A DNA stretch of 64,000 nt from Superficieibacter sp. 1612_C1. Lineage in GTDB: Bacteria > Pseudomonadota > Gammaproteobacteria > Enterobacterales > Enterobacteriaceae. This document shows, piece by piece, positions 1-8,053 of this stretch. Position 1 is the first letter of the stretch. Each line of letters begins with the position of its first letter. The stretch covers positions 868,001 to 932,000 of the forward strand of contig NZ_JADGMI010000002.1 of NCBI RefSeq assembly GCF_015234305.1, read 5' to 3'. The notes below the pieces were generated by a model. That model saw nothing but the letters and a program-made list of their open reading frames with translations. It made no database searches and was not told the DNA's origin. Made by a program: the position numbers and the translations under genes.

Positions 1-808
1 TATTTTCTTTAGCTGCATTTAGAGATTTTGAAAGATATGTTTTGGATTCTACTCGAATTCTATCTATTTCTTCATGCAATTTGTTACCTGACATAATCTC
101 CCAATTAGGAAGCCAGAAGTTATTCAACTCATAGATTTCCTGAATAATATCTGGGACAGAAGTGAAGTTATCAATAAAACCATTGATTTCTGTAGGGCCT
201 GCTGGTCTACCATTTATTAACGCATACTGTAGAGTATCAGCATGCAAGAGAGCTCCGCAGACTGCTATTAAGTGCCCATGAGTTACTAATGAATCTTTAA
301 TTACAGATGCAACATATTTTCTATCAGATAAATTCTTACAACTCCATACGTGGGGTTGTATTCTCATGGCGGTTCCATTTCCACCTGAGTTTGTGTACTC
401 AATGCCATTGCTTTTGTAGAAGTTAGAGAACCAATTAGTATCTTTCCGCATAAGATTGGTAGCTGCTAACTTAGTTGCTCTGCCTGCACCTAATGCATAA
501 GATAACCAAACTGGAAGCTCTATTTTAGCAAATGACTCAGTGTCAAACTCTCCATTGCTTCTAATAGATCTTGATACAGCTAATCTTAATTGTGTATCAT
601 CTGAATATGTTCCTGCCGGGAGACTCACAGTTACTCCTGAGTATCCACCAATTTTTCGATTCCAGCTAACAGGTTTCAGAAGGTAGGTATCGTTAATCCT
701 ACGCTTTAAGCCACTTTCATCTGTAAGTTCAGAAATCCAGCCAATAGCATCACCAGCAGCGGCCCACAGTGCGGAATTTATGACCTTTTGTTTTCTGAGT
801 GAGTTCAT
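1..808 (-). CDS. ADP-ribosylglycohydrolase family protein (DraG/ARH-like), C-terminus beyond window
   Basis: This gene probably removes ADP-ribose from a modified target and would be the eraser partner of the ADP-ribosyltransferase encoded just upstream. About 269 codons are visible; the reading frame stays open to the window edge, so the C-terminal part is missing. Hallmarks of the ADP_ribosyl_GH fold are present: GDAIG at residues 19-23 followed by Glu27, the metal-binding SDDTQL at 69-74, GGNGTAMR at 142-149 and THGH at 176-179. The second Asp-rich metal motif expected near the C-terminus lies outside the window. The ATG at 808 was chosen because GAGGG sits just before it and it follows the upstream stop by about 10 bases, so it is the third gene of a leftward operon. 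The DNA is AT-rich compared with the chromosome further right. Family assignment is firm; the antitoxin role is inferred from context. Confidence 0.85.
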   Translation of the reverse strand, partial: MNSLRKQKVINSALWAAAGDAIGWISELTDESGLKRRINDTYLLKPVSWNRKIGGYSGVTVSLPAGTYSDDTQLRLAVSRSIRSNGEFDTESFAKIELPVWLSYALGAGRATKLAATNLMRKDTNWFSNFYKSNGIEYTNSGGNGTAMRIQPHVWSCKNLSDRKYVASVIKDSLVTHGHLIAVCGALLHADTLQYALINGRPAGPTEINGFIDNFTSVPDIIQEIYELNNFWLPNWEIMSGNKLHEEIDRIRVESKTYLSKSLNAAKEN

Positions 809-817
809 TTTTCCCTC

Positions 818-1483
818 TTAGAATGTGTTAGGCACACCTAAAAATTTTTCTGGACAAATAATAACATTTACAGAATGAAAACCAAAGCTCCTCAATGTTC
901 CGTGTATAGATGCTGCTTGCTCTTGGTCCTGTACATAAACGCTTCTAAGAAATTTCATATCAAGTGGGTTTGGGTACAGAACTTCAGCTTGCTCGCAGGT
1001 AGTCAATCTTTGAGGTCGACCATTTCTTCTTACCGTATTTCCTCTCCACCTTGTAATCGTATCTGCAAACATAGCTTGAAGCCCTGCAGGACCATGAGTT
1101 CTTATTACAGATGTATATATATTATTCGTAGTTGTAAAATAAACCTTTGGGTGAGTCAGTATAATAGGGTCAAAAGCCATAATACACCACCATCGATCTT
1201 CGCCTCTGAACCAACGCTTAGCTGCATTGAAATAACTTGTGTTTATTTCACTTATGGATAGGTTTATATAATCTAACCAATCTTCATCTTTATTAAAGGT
1301 ATCTTGGGCCTCTTTTCTCTCACTTGATACAGGTGACGCAATATAGCTTAAATATTGATCTACATTTAATGCTTTACGAGATAAAACTACGCCAGTACCT
1401 GCACAGCCGGTTAATCCTCTTTCAGTAGTAAAATGCAGAATCTCAGTTATACCATTATCTGTAATGTATTGTTCAATAGTCAT
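818..1483 (-). CDS. DarT-like (DUF4433-type) ADP-ribosyltransferase
   Basis: A 221-residue protein resembling DarT, the enzyme that ADP-ribosylates thymidine in single-stranded DNA. The N-terminal ILHFTT (15-20) followed by a GL turn matches the family's HxT NAD-binding start, DYINLSI at 71-77 is typical of DarT proteins, and QAEVLYP (165-171) carries the expected catalytic Glu167. The FNPR-like segment of canonical DarT is not obvious, so this is a divergent member and its substrate (DNA, RNA or protein) is not proven. Its ATG directly abuts the TAA of the upstream helicase gene, which suggests translational coupling, and an ADP-ribosylglycohydrolase follows after about 10 bases. DarT is normally paired with the macro-domain antitoxin DarG; here the neighbour is a glycohydrolase instead. 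It probably acts in the cytoplasm as a toxin or phage-defence effector. Confidence 0.75.
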   Translation of the reverse strand: MTIEQYITDNGITEILHFTTERGLTGCAGTGVVLSRKALNVDQYLSYIASPVSSERKEAQDTFNKDEDWLDYINLSISEINTSYFNAAKRWFRGEDRWWCIMAFDPIILTHPKVYFTTTNNIYTSVIRTHGPAGLQAMFADTITRWRGNTVRRNGRPQRLTTCEQAEVLYPNPLDMKFLRSVYVQDQEQAASIHGTLRSFGFHSVNVIICPEKFLGVPNTF

Positions 1484-2881
1484 TTATAAATCTATCTCGT
1501 CGAAAGTTCCAGGGGTAAAATACTCTACCAAATCTGATTTTTCTGATTCTTTATATCCGATAACAACTGAATCTTTGGCTCGACTGATAGCCATTGCAAG
1601 TAATCTTCTCAATTGCTGTAATTTATCATCATTTTCATCTTGTTGATGCTGCATATTTGCAGTACTAAGACCTAAAATTATCACGTGATCAAACTCGAGC
1701 CCCTTCGCGGAGTTCATTGTTGATAGTGCGATATTTTCAGGCCCTCTTGACCAAACCTTATTTCTCGTAATTGTAACGTAAGGAAGGTTATGATGAGTTA
1801 GTTGTTTTTCAATTTCATCAAACCATTTTCCGCCTTTAGGTTTAAGAAATGCTACTGATTCATTTTGCAAGTTAACATTGTTTTTAATATAATCAATCGC
1901 ATACTTAACTTGCTGAGAATATCGCCCTTTGCAAACAACTGGTTTAGGGCCATGTCTTGTAGCTTTTGTAAAGTCGCTGATGCTCCCATCATCATCAATT
2001 GTTAATCCATGAGTGATTGACGCAGCAAATGCAGCAATTTCCACAGTATTTCTGTGGTTCTCCCCTAATCTAAAATAGGCCGCATTTCGCATATCTAATC
2101 CGGTTTCTACCCATGTGAAACCTCGAGGATATAAACGTTGAATTGTATCAATGACAAATGTTAAATAATAATCTTCATTTAGGTGGTTTAGTATTGCTCT
2201 AATTTGGTTAGCCGAAAAATCTTGGGTTTCATCGACTACAATTATGTCATAGCCTAGACATTCGTTAGCTATCATTTTCTCACATTGTGAGTGCCAATCA
2301 TCTAACTGATTATCTTGAAGGTATTGTACATAAGAGCGAACAACATCTATTAAAAACTGACGAGTTTGTCTGGTTACTTGAGGTGACAATCCTCTACCCG
2401 TTCTTTCAACTGTTAAGTAGTTATCCAATTCATGATGACGGAATCTACCACGAAAATAATCTATTTCATCGAGCACAAAGTTTAAATCCAGTCCCAGAGA
2501 TAAACATCTATTAAGAAGATAAGAATCGCGATTGGCATCGCTTATTAAAGGGGTGTTTAAATGCACTCGAGCCCAATTGGCAAATGTGTCATTTTCAACT
2601 ACTACAGGTATCGCCTTAGCTTGAATACTATCATTGATTAAACCCTCAATATATCCGGCTAAAGTTCTATTAAATGACAGTACTAATGTTTTGATCGGGG
2701 TCGTATCATTGTTGAGATTTCTTCGATACGTTAACGCATTGACTATTGCTGTAAGTCGAAGTAGAGCACTTGTAGTTTTGCCGCTGCCTGCTGCACCCCG
2801 AATAACTACAATACCTGACGTATTTCGACTTACTATGGGCAGTTGTTCAGGTGTAGCTCGATGGTTAGAAAGAATTTTCAC
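1484..2881 (-). CDS. Superfamily I (UvrD/Rep-like) DNA helicase of the ADP-ribosylation operon
   Basis: A 465-residue ATPase with the motifs of a UvrD-type helicase: Q-like motif ATPEQ (9-13), Walker A GAAGSGKT (29-36), Walker B/motif II DETQD (217-221), a motif V region reading NSAKGLEFDHV and a C-terminal motif VI MAISRAKD. It is much shorter than UvrD or Rep (about 670-720 residues) and shows no nuclease domain. The start is the GTG at 2881: an AAGGAG ribosome-binding site lies just before it, and the neighbouring ATG at 2883 would run straight into a stop. An AT-rich TATATA box around 2922-2927 could be its promoter. It is the first gene of an operon with the DarT-like transferase and the ADP-ribosylglycohydrolase, so it may sense or expose single-stranded DNA for that pair. 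Helicase family certain; role inferred. Confidence 0.85.
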   Translation of the reverse strand: MKILSNHRATPEQLPIVSRNTSGIVVIRGAAGSGKTTSALLRLTAIVNALTYRRNLNNDTTPIKTLVLSFNRTLAGYIEGLINDSIQAKAIPVVVENDTFANWARVHLNTPLISDANRDSYLLNRCLSLGLDLNFVLDEIDYFRGRFRHHELDNYLTVERTGRGLSPQVTRQTRQFLIDVVRSYVQYLQDNQLDDWHSQCEKMIANECLGYDIIVVDETQDFSANQIRAILNHLNEDYYLTFVIDTIQRLYPRGFTWVETGLDMRNAAYFRLGENHRNTVEIAAFAASITHGLTIDDDGSISDFTKATRHGPKPVVCKGRYSQQVKYAIDYIKNNVNLQNESVAFLKPKGGKWFDEIEKQLTHHNLPYVTITRNKVWSRGPENIALSTMNSAKGLEFDHVIILGLSTANMQHQQDENDDKLQQLRRLLAMAISRAKDSVVIGYKESEKSDLVEYFTPGTFDEIDL

Positions 2882-3093
2882 ATTGCTCTCCTTAAGTACT
2901 TGTGATTTCCAATTTTCTCTATATATAAAGCTTGTTGTGGGGTAGCTTGTCTGTTACTCAATGATTGTGAGATTAATCTTATATACCTTGAGACACCAGC
3001 CTTCAAGTGAAGATTGTAACTTTTGTTTCAGACGGCTAGAGGGCACGTTTTTTTTACTATGGAATAGCTTATCTGGTCATACTGTTAGAGATG

Positions 3094-3716
3094 TGACCTG
3101 CTCCCCGTTGATTAGCAGGCCCCGATGTTAGTAATGCCTTCATAAGCCACATGAGGACATCCCTATGAAGAAGCGTTTTCCGACGAACAGATGATCAGGC
3201 TTCTCCGAGAAGTAGAAGCAGAAGCAGAAGCCGGAGTGTCTGACCTGCGTGGATAATTTCACGAAGGCATGCCGGACGCTCACTGTTGCCTTTGGGATTT
3301 CAGGCGTGCAAGCCACTCGTATTATGGGTCGCATTGTGCTGTTTCACTGCTATCCGGCTACGACAAGAACTGACCAAGGGCCTGAGTTTACCTGCAAAGC
3401 ACTTTATTAGTAGGCTTATGAGCATGGAGTGGCGCTGTGGTTTATCCAGCCCGGCAAGCTGATACAGAACGGATTTATTTAGAGTTTTAACGGACGCTTT
3501 CGCGATGAATGCCTGAATGAGCATTGGCTCAGCTACGTCAGTCATGCAGGAGAACCATCAGTGAATGGCGTTAGGATTTTAACGAGTGCCGTCCACACTG
3601 CACGCTCAATTATCAGACGCCGTCATAATTTGCGGCGGGCTGGAGAAAGAGGAATTCTGATAGTGAAGGGGCCGACATTACGAACTGCGCGTTGTATCTA
3701 ATCCTGGGGCAGGTCA
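3094..3716 (+). mobile_element. Internally deleted IS3-family element (IS407-like) with both ends present
   Basis: The segment begins TGACCTGCTCCCCG and ends with the complementary GGGGCAGGTCA, which I read as the left and right terminal inverted repeats. Inside, on the plus strand, are remnants of orfA (MKKRF, then after a frameshift SDEQMIRLLREVE near 3165-3240) and of the DDE integrase orfB (RTDQGPEFTCKAL, WFIQPGKLIQNGFI, SFNGRFRDECLNEHWLS, ending in AAGWRKRNS near 3660). The middle of the element is missing, and in-frame stops interrupt orfB, so it cannot encode a working transposase. At 623 bases it is about half the usual length for the family. The flanks (GATG on the left, CATC on the right) are not a direct repeat, so no target duplication remains. 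It truncates the Fic gene on its right. Confidence 0.8.
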
Positions 3717-4077
3717 CATCGCCCATGTCGCTACACGGCTTGTATTGAGCCAGATACTTGCTGTCGAACTCGTTCAGCAGTTTTGGCAACTGCGCTGAGG
3801 GGGCAAACACAAAGCCTCCCTTGCTGATATTCACCGTTCTTTCTTGTCCAGCCCACTCGTAGATGTTACCTAACCAGCGGCGATGCCAGCTTTTTAGCAG
3901 AGCTACGCTGGGTTGGCCTTCCGGGAACTGTTCTTCAAAAACAGACAGGTAGAGTTGTTCTAACAGAACAAGTTCAGCCTCATCCATCTCATCAGAAGTA
4001 GCGATCCCCAGCTTATTAGCTAAAACTTGTTCACCAGAGTCTTTCCCATACTGGCCTTCACTGCTGAATACAAGGTA
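3717..4077 (-). pseudogene. Fic-domain protein remnant, C-terminus removed at the IS junction
   Basis: Reading leftward, the open frame gives VLANKLGI, then LLKSWHRRWLGNIYEWAG, ERTVNISKGGFVFAP and LNEFDSKYLAQY, which is the N-terminal half of a Fic/Doc AMPylation domain protein. Homology stops at SDMGD, within a few bases of the inverted repeat of the IS remnant at 3716, and the downstream codons come from the antisense of the IS. The catalytic HPFxxGNGR loop that should follow is absent, so the protein cannot be an active AMP transferase. No good start codon is visible: an ATG exists at 3987 but lies inside the conserved region, and the frame is open back to a stop at 4078-4080. It belongs to the same island as the integrase. 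Confidence 0.75.
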
Positions 4078-4265
4078 TCAGCTCATGGAGATGCCCTGTA
4101 GTATTAGACAGATGTGAAAACAGAGGGAGCATAACGCTGGTTGAGTACAGCAAACAATACTCTTAAAATCAGCTGCTTACAAAAGTGTAGGTTAAAATGT
4201 AGTTTTTATTCTATTGTGGAAAATAATCGTTAATAATCAGCGTTAACACACCAAAGCATCTTCGT

Positions 4266-5459
4266 TTACGACACATCAGTACTATTGTCTGTGCTTTTTA
4301 CCCATCCCTCAAGCTTATCCGCCCATTCCTGCATCATCACTTTACGCTCATCAAGATAAGTTGCATGGTTGTATGTGCGACGAACATTGTTGGTATCAGC
4401 GTGCGCAAGTTGGGCCTCAATAGCATCAGGTCGATAGCCCATCTCGTTTAAGCGGGTACTTCCTGTGGTTCTGGTTGCATGTGGGCTATAAGTACCGCTC
4501 CAGCCGAGGCTTTTAAGTAGTTGACGCAGAGAGTGTGATGTCATTGGACCTAACGGATTATCCCTGCCTGGAAAAAGGTGCTGTCGATGCCCGGTTAATC
4601 CCTGTAGCGTTCTGAGCATGTTGACGGCTTGGGAGGGGAGGGGAATAACATGTTCTCTGCGGGCTTTCATCCGCGCTACCGGAATGGTCCACAGGGCGTT
4701 ATCAAGATCGAATTCTGTCCATTCAGCTTCGGTGGCTTCTGCAGGACGCGTCAATGTCCACCACATAAGCCACATGCAATAGTTAACCTGGTATGAGCCA
4801 CGACTGTTATCAAAACAGCTTAATAGCTTCCCGATTTGTTGTGGGTTTAATGCCTGTTTGTGCTGTGTCTTATTCGCCGGAATCGCCTTACGCACTGGCC
4901 AGACAGGATCGCTATCTGCTCTGAGCGTCGCCACCGCTAGTTCAAAAACGGATGAAATGGTGCGGCGGGCTTCAGCGGCAACTGTTGGTGCTCCTCGTTT
5001 AGCCGTTTCCTGAAGAATTCTAAGGATGTGGTGTGGAGTGATCTCTCTGACAGGGAGCTTCCCTATGGCGGGGAAAACCACTCGTTCGAGCATATCCAGT
5101 CGCCGCGTTTTGGTAATTTCGGCCCAGTCTTTCATCTGCAACCACTCTTTAGCGATCAGCTCAAAGGTGTTGGATGCGTCGTTGACCTTGCGGATCTTAT
5201 CTAACTGGCGAGCCAGTGTCGGGCTAACTCCATCCGCGACTTGTTTACGCGCTTGCTCGCATTTTTCGCGAGCTTCGGCAAGTTTGACCGCCGGGTACTC
5301 ACCTAGCGCAAACATGCTGGATTTACCGTTGAGTTTAAACCGATAGCGCCATGCCTTTTTGCCATTGGGTTTCACTTCGAGGTAGAGACCGTTGAAATCA
5401 TTGAGTCGATAGAGTTTTTCTTTCGGCTTGGCAGTGCGGCATTGCGTATCAGTGAGCAT
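4266..5459 (-). CDS. P4-type tyrosine recombinase (integrase)
   Basis: A 397-residue site-specific recombinase that would integrate and excise the island. The N-terminal part is the DUF4102 arm-binding domain (MLTDTQCRTAKPKEK, LYLEVKPNGKKAWRYRF), the centre is the SAM-like core-binding domain, and the C-terminal catalytic domain shows the conserved residues: Arg in TRPAEA, His-x-x-Arg in SPHATRTTGSTRLNEMG, His in LAHADTNN and the nucleophilic Tyr in RRTYNHATY. The length is normal for P4/CP4-57-like integrases. ATG at 5459 is preceded by AAGG. It lies next to the conserved gene ychF and reads away from it, the usual layout at the edge of an integrated element. Repeats in its upstream region are described separately. 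The far end of the element is outside the window. Confidence 0.93.
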   Translation of the reverse strand: MLTDTQCRTAKPKEKLYRLNDFNGLYLEVKPNGKKAWRYRFKLNGKSSMFALGEYPAVKLAEAREKCEQARKQVADGVSPTLARQLDKIRKVNDASNTFELIAKEWLQMKDWAEITKTRRLDMLERVVFPAIGKLPVREITPHHILRILQETAKRGAPTVAAEARRTISSVFELAVATLRADSDPVWPVRKAIPANKTQHKQALNPQQIGKLLSCFDNSRGSYQVNYCMWLMWWTLTRPAEATEAEWTEFDLDNALWTIPVARMKARREHVIPLPSQAVNMLRTLQGLTGHRQHLFPGRDNPLGPMTSHSLRQLLKSLGWSGTYSPHATRTTGSTRLNEMGYRPDAIEAQLAHADTNNVRRTYNHATYLDERKVMMQEWADKLEGWVKSTDNSTDVS

Positions 5460-5491
5460 AACGGAACCTTGTTTATTTATTATACCGTCAT

Positions 5492-5543
5492 TGTACTCAC
5501 TTAAAATGAAGATGGAAGAATGTTGTACTCATCCGTGTACTCA
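5492..5543. repeat. Three TGTACTCA direct repeats in front of the integrase gene (candidate integrase binding sites)
   Basis: TGTACTCA occurs at 5492-5499, 5524-5531 and 5536-5543, the last two only 12 bases apart. Short direct repeats immediately upstream of a P4-type integrase are typical of arm-type integrase sites or of the attachment region and also lie where int autoregulation would occur. The exact crossover core cannot be fixed because the other end of the element is not in the window. Confidence 0.5.
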
Positions 5544-5589
5544 TTTTTGACTGCGTTATTATGAGATAACGTGAGACGTTATGAAATGA

Positions 5590-5615
5590 AAAATCCACGC
5601 AATTGCGTGGATTTT
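5590..5615 (-). terminator. ychF transcription terminator
   Basis: A perfect hairpin with arms AAATCCACGC and GCGTGGATTT around an AATT loop, followed on the minus strand by a short T run. It lies about 60 bases after the ychF stop and separates it from the island. Confidence 0.75.
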
Positions 5616-5673
5616 ATGGGGTTTTCCATTTTTCATGCGATTCACTGAGATCGCATGAGACAATAGAAACGGC

Positions 5674-6765
5674 TTAGACGTTGAACAGGAAGTTCATCAC
5701 ATCGCCATCTTTAACGATATAGTCTTTGCCTTCCGCACGCATCTTGCCGGCTTCTTTCGCGCCTTGTTCACCTTTATAGGTGATGAAATCGTCAAAGGCG
5801 ATGGTCTGTGCGCGGATGAAGCCTTTTTCAAAATCGGTGTGGATTTTACCGGCGGCCTGCGGTGCAGTAGCGCCGACAGGGATGGTCCACGCACGTACTT
5901 CTTTCACGCCTGCGGTGAAGTAGGTTTGCAGATTGAGCAGCTCGTAGCCTGCACGGATCACGCGGTTCAGGCCCGGTTCTTCAATGCCCAGTTCAGCCAT
6001 GAATTCGTCGCGGTCGGCGTCGTCCAGTTCGGCGATGTCAGATTCAACGGCGGCACATACGGCAACGACCACAGAACCTTCTTTCGCGGCGATTTCGCGG
6101 ACTTTATCCAGATACGGATTATTTTCAAAACCGTCTTCGTTGACGTTGGCGATGTACATGGTCGGCTTCAGGGTCAGGAAGCTCAGATAGCGGATAGCGG
6201 CTTTATCTTCATCCGTTAACGCCAGCGCGCGCAGCATACCGGCGTTTTCCAGCTGCGGCAGGCATTTTTCCAGCGCCGCTTGCTCAGCTTTAGCGTCTTT
6301 ATCGCCGCCTTTCGCTTTTTTCGACACGCGATGCAGGGCGCGTTCGCAGGTATCGAGATCCGCCAGCGCCAGTTCGGTGTTGATGGTGTCGATGTCTTCT
6401 GCCGGATCGACTTTACCCGCAACGTGAATGATGTTGTCGTTTTCAAAGCAGCGCACGACGTGACCAATGGCTTCGGTTTCGCGGATGTTGGTCAGGAACT
6501 GGTTGCCCAGGCCTTCGCCTTTGGACGCGCCTTTTACCAGACCGGCGATGTCCACAAACTCCATGGTGGTCGGCAGGATACGCTGTGGTTTAACGATTTC
6601 GGCCAGCTTATCCAGACGCGGATCGGGCATCGGAACCACACCGGTGTTCGGCTCGATGGTACAGAACGGGAAGTTTGCCGCTTCGATACCGGCTTTGGTG
6701 AGCGCATTGAACAGAGTGGATTTTCCGACGTTAGGTAAGCCGACGATACCGCATTTGAATCCCAT
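5674..6765 (-). CDS. ychF: Redox-regulated ATPase YchF (Obg-family, OLA1 homologue)
   Basis: A 363-residue P-loop protein that binds ribosomes and hydrolyses ATP in preference to GTP; in E. coli it influences translation initiation and the oxidative stress response. The G1 motif is GLPNVGKST near residue 8, G3 is [17 protein letters not shown], and the atypical G4 region NVNED explains its ATP preference. The C-terminal TGS domain is recognisable at [22 protein letters not shown] (in part). The start MGFKCG at 6765 matches the E. coli protein; an ATG 12 bases upstream is less likely. It is downstream of pth on the same strand, as in E. coli, with a palindromic spacer between them, and it marks the border of the integrated island. 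Confidence 0.97.
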   Translation of the reverse strand: MGFKCGIVGLPNVGKSTLFNALTKAGIEAANFPFCTIEPNTGVVPMPDPRLDKLAEIVKPQRILPTTMEFVDIAGLVKGASKGEGLGNQFLTNIRETEAIGHVVRCFENDNIIHVAGKVDPAEDIDTINTELALADLDTCERALHRVSKKAKGGDKDAKAEQAALEKCLPQLENAGMLRALALTDEDKAAIRYLSFLTLKPTMYIANVNEDGFENNPYLDKVREIAAKEGSVVVAVCAAVESDIAELDDADRDEFMAELGIEEPGLNRVIRAGYELLNLQTYFTAGVKEVRAWTIPVGATAPQAAGKIHTDFEKGFIRAQTIAFDDFITYKGEQGAKEAGKMRAEGKDYIVKDGDVMNFLFNV

Positions 6766-6881
6766 GATGTAAATCACCTTAATATCTTGATAATCAATCT
6801 GTTATCGATAACAGATTGTAGAAAAGTAAATAACTTAGCCTATTATACACGGAGCCAGACAAAAATACCGCACATCGCGGG

Positions 6882-7466
6882 CTATTGCGCCCGGAAAGCG
6901 TGTAAACGGTTCGTGGCTTTGGTCAGACCTTCTTTAAGCCACACCTCAGTACAACGCGCCGCTTCGTCAATCGCATCATCAATCAGCTTTTGCTCTGCCG
7001 CCTGCGGCTTGCCGAGCACAAAACCGACAACTTTGTTTTTATCGCCCGGATGACCGATGCCGAGGCGTAAGCGGTGAAAACCAGGGTTATTGCCTAACTT
7101 GCTGATAATGTCTTTCAGGCCATTATGGCCGCCATGCCCGCCGCCGAGTTTAAACTTCGCTACCCCTGGCGGCAGATCCAGTTCGTCATGCGCCACCAGA
7201 ATTTCATCAGGATTAATGCGATAGAAGGTCGCCATCGCGGCGACGGCTTTACCGCTCAGGTTCATAAAGGTGGTGGGGACCAGCAGACGCACATCTTCCC
7301 CCGCCAGAGTAAGGCGCGAGGTATAGCCAAAAAATTTCCCCTCTTCACGTAGCGGGGCGCGATGACGCTCGGCCAGCAGATCCACATACCAGGCACCCGC
7401 GTTATGACGCGTTGCCGCATATTCCGCACCGGGGTTAGCCAGGCCGACAATCAGTTTTATGCTCAC
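6882..7466 (-). CDS. pth: Peptidyl-tRNA hydrolase
   Basis: Releases tRNA from peptidyl-tRNA that has dropped off the ribosome, an essential cytoplasmic recycling step. The 194-residue product has the family landmarks: [17 protein letters not shown] with the catalytic His, FMNLSGKAV with the substrate-binding Asn, HDELDLPPG with the catalytic Asp, and [15 protein letters not shown]. The GTG at 7466 (reading MSIKLIVGL) is used because it gives exactly the E. coli length; an upstream in-frame ATG would add 31 residues with no family match. It is divergent from ychH and precedes ychF on the same strand, the standard enterobacterial arrangement. Confidence 0.97.
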   Translation of the reverse strand: MSIKLIVGLANPGAEYAATRHNAGAWYVDLLAERHRAPLREEGKFFGYTSRLTLAGEDVRLLVPTTFMNLSGKAVAAMATFYRINPDEILVAHDELDLPPGVAKFKLGGGHGGHNGLKDIISKLGNNPGFHRLRLGIGHPGDKNKVVGFVLGKPQAAEQKLIDDAIDEAARCTEVWLKEGLTKATNRLHAFRAQ

Positions 7467-7735
7467 GTAATTATTCCTGAAGGGTCGATATTTTGCGCGT
7501 AGTGTACTGTCTGTGCGGGGCAATGACAAAATTACGCGACGGTGAAGTGAAAAGAGCATTAATTGCTAAAGTGAACTATTAGAATTTGATGCGATTCAAT
7601 AGCTTATTTGTAAATTTATGTTGACTTTATGTTCATTAATGTGATCCGTTACGCAATCCTCGCCGGGGTGGGTGGCTATACTTTATCCACAAGGAAAAGG
7701 GGTTTTCCCTTCCACCCAACGATCCGGAGGTTCAT

Positions 7736-8008
7736 ATGAAACGTAAAAACGCTTCGTTATGCGGTAATACACTTATGGTGTTGGGCCTGGTTGTGATGGT
7801 CGTCGGCGTAGGATATTCCATTCTGAATCAGTTACCTCAGCTTAACCTGCCGCAGTTTTTCGCGCATGGTGCGGTCTTCAGCATTTTCCTCGGCGCTATC
7901 CTGTGGCTGGCCGGGGCGCGTATCAGTGGACATGAGCAGGTCAGCGATCGTTACTGGTGGGTTCGTCACTACGATAAACGCTGCCGCCGCGACGGTCGCC
8001 ATAGTTAA
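7736..8008 (+). CDS. ychH: Stress-induced inner-membrane protein YchH
   Basis: A 90-residue protein with two predicted membrane segments (about residues 11-32 and 44-61) and a basic C-terminal tail YWWVRHYDKRCRR, matching E. coli YchH, which is induced by stress and influences biofilm. A strong GGAGG ribosome-binding site precedes the ATG. In the divergent region a TGTGA half-site at 7640-7644 with a weaker partner half could bind CRP, consistent with the known CRP control of ychH in E. coli, but I rate that site as tentative. A bidirectional terminator follows. Confidence 0.92.
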   Translation: MKRKNASLCGNTLMVLGLVVMVVGVGYSILNQLPQLNLPQFFAHGAVFSIFLGAILWLAGARISGHEQVSDRYWWVRHYDKRCRRDGRHS

Positions 8009-8013
8009 TCAGG

Positions 8014-8046
8014 ATTAAAAAAACGGCCCTCATCAGAGAGCCGTTT
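8014..8046. terminator. Bidirectional terminator between ychH and dauA
   Basis: Arms AAACGGC (8021-8027) and GCCGTTT (8040-8046), extended by an inner CTC/GAG pairing, with an A run on one side. It serves two converging genes. Confidence 0.75.
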
Positions 8047-8053
8047 GGGAGCG

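Noticed and set aside
3140-3545. Minus-strand frames of 64 and 81 codons
   Set aside because: They lie antisense to the IS3-family transposase remnant, whose plus-strand frames carry the recognisable DDE domain.
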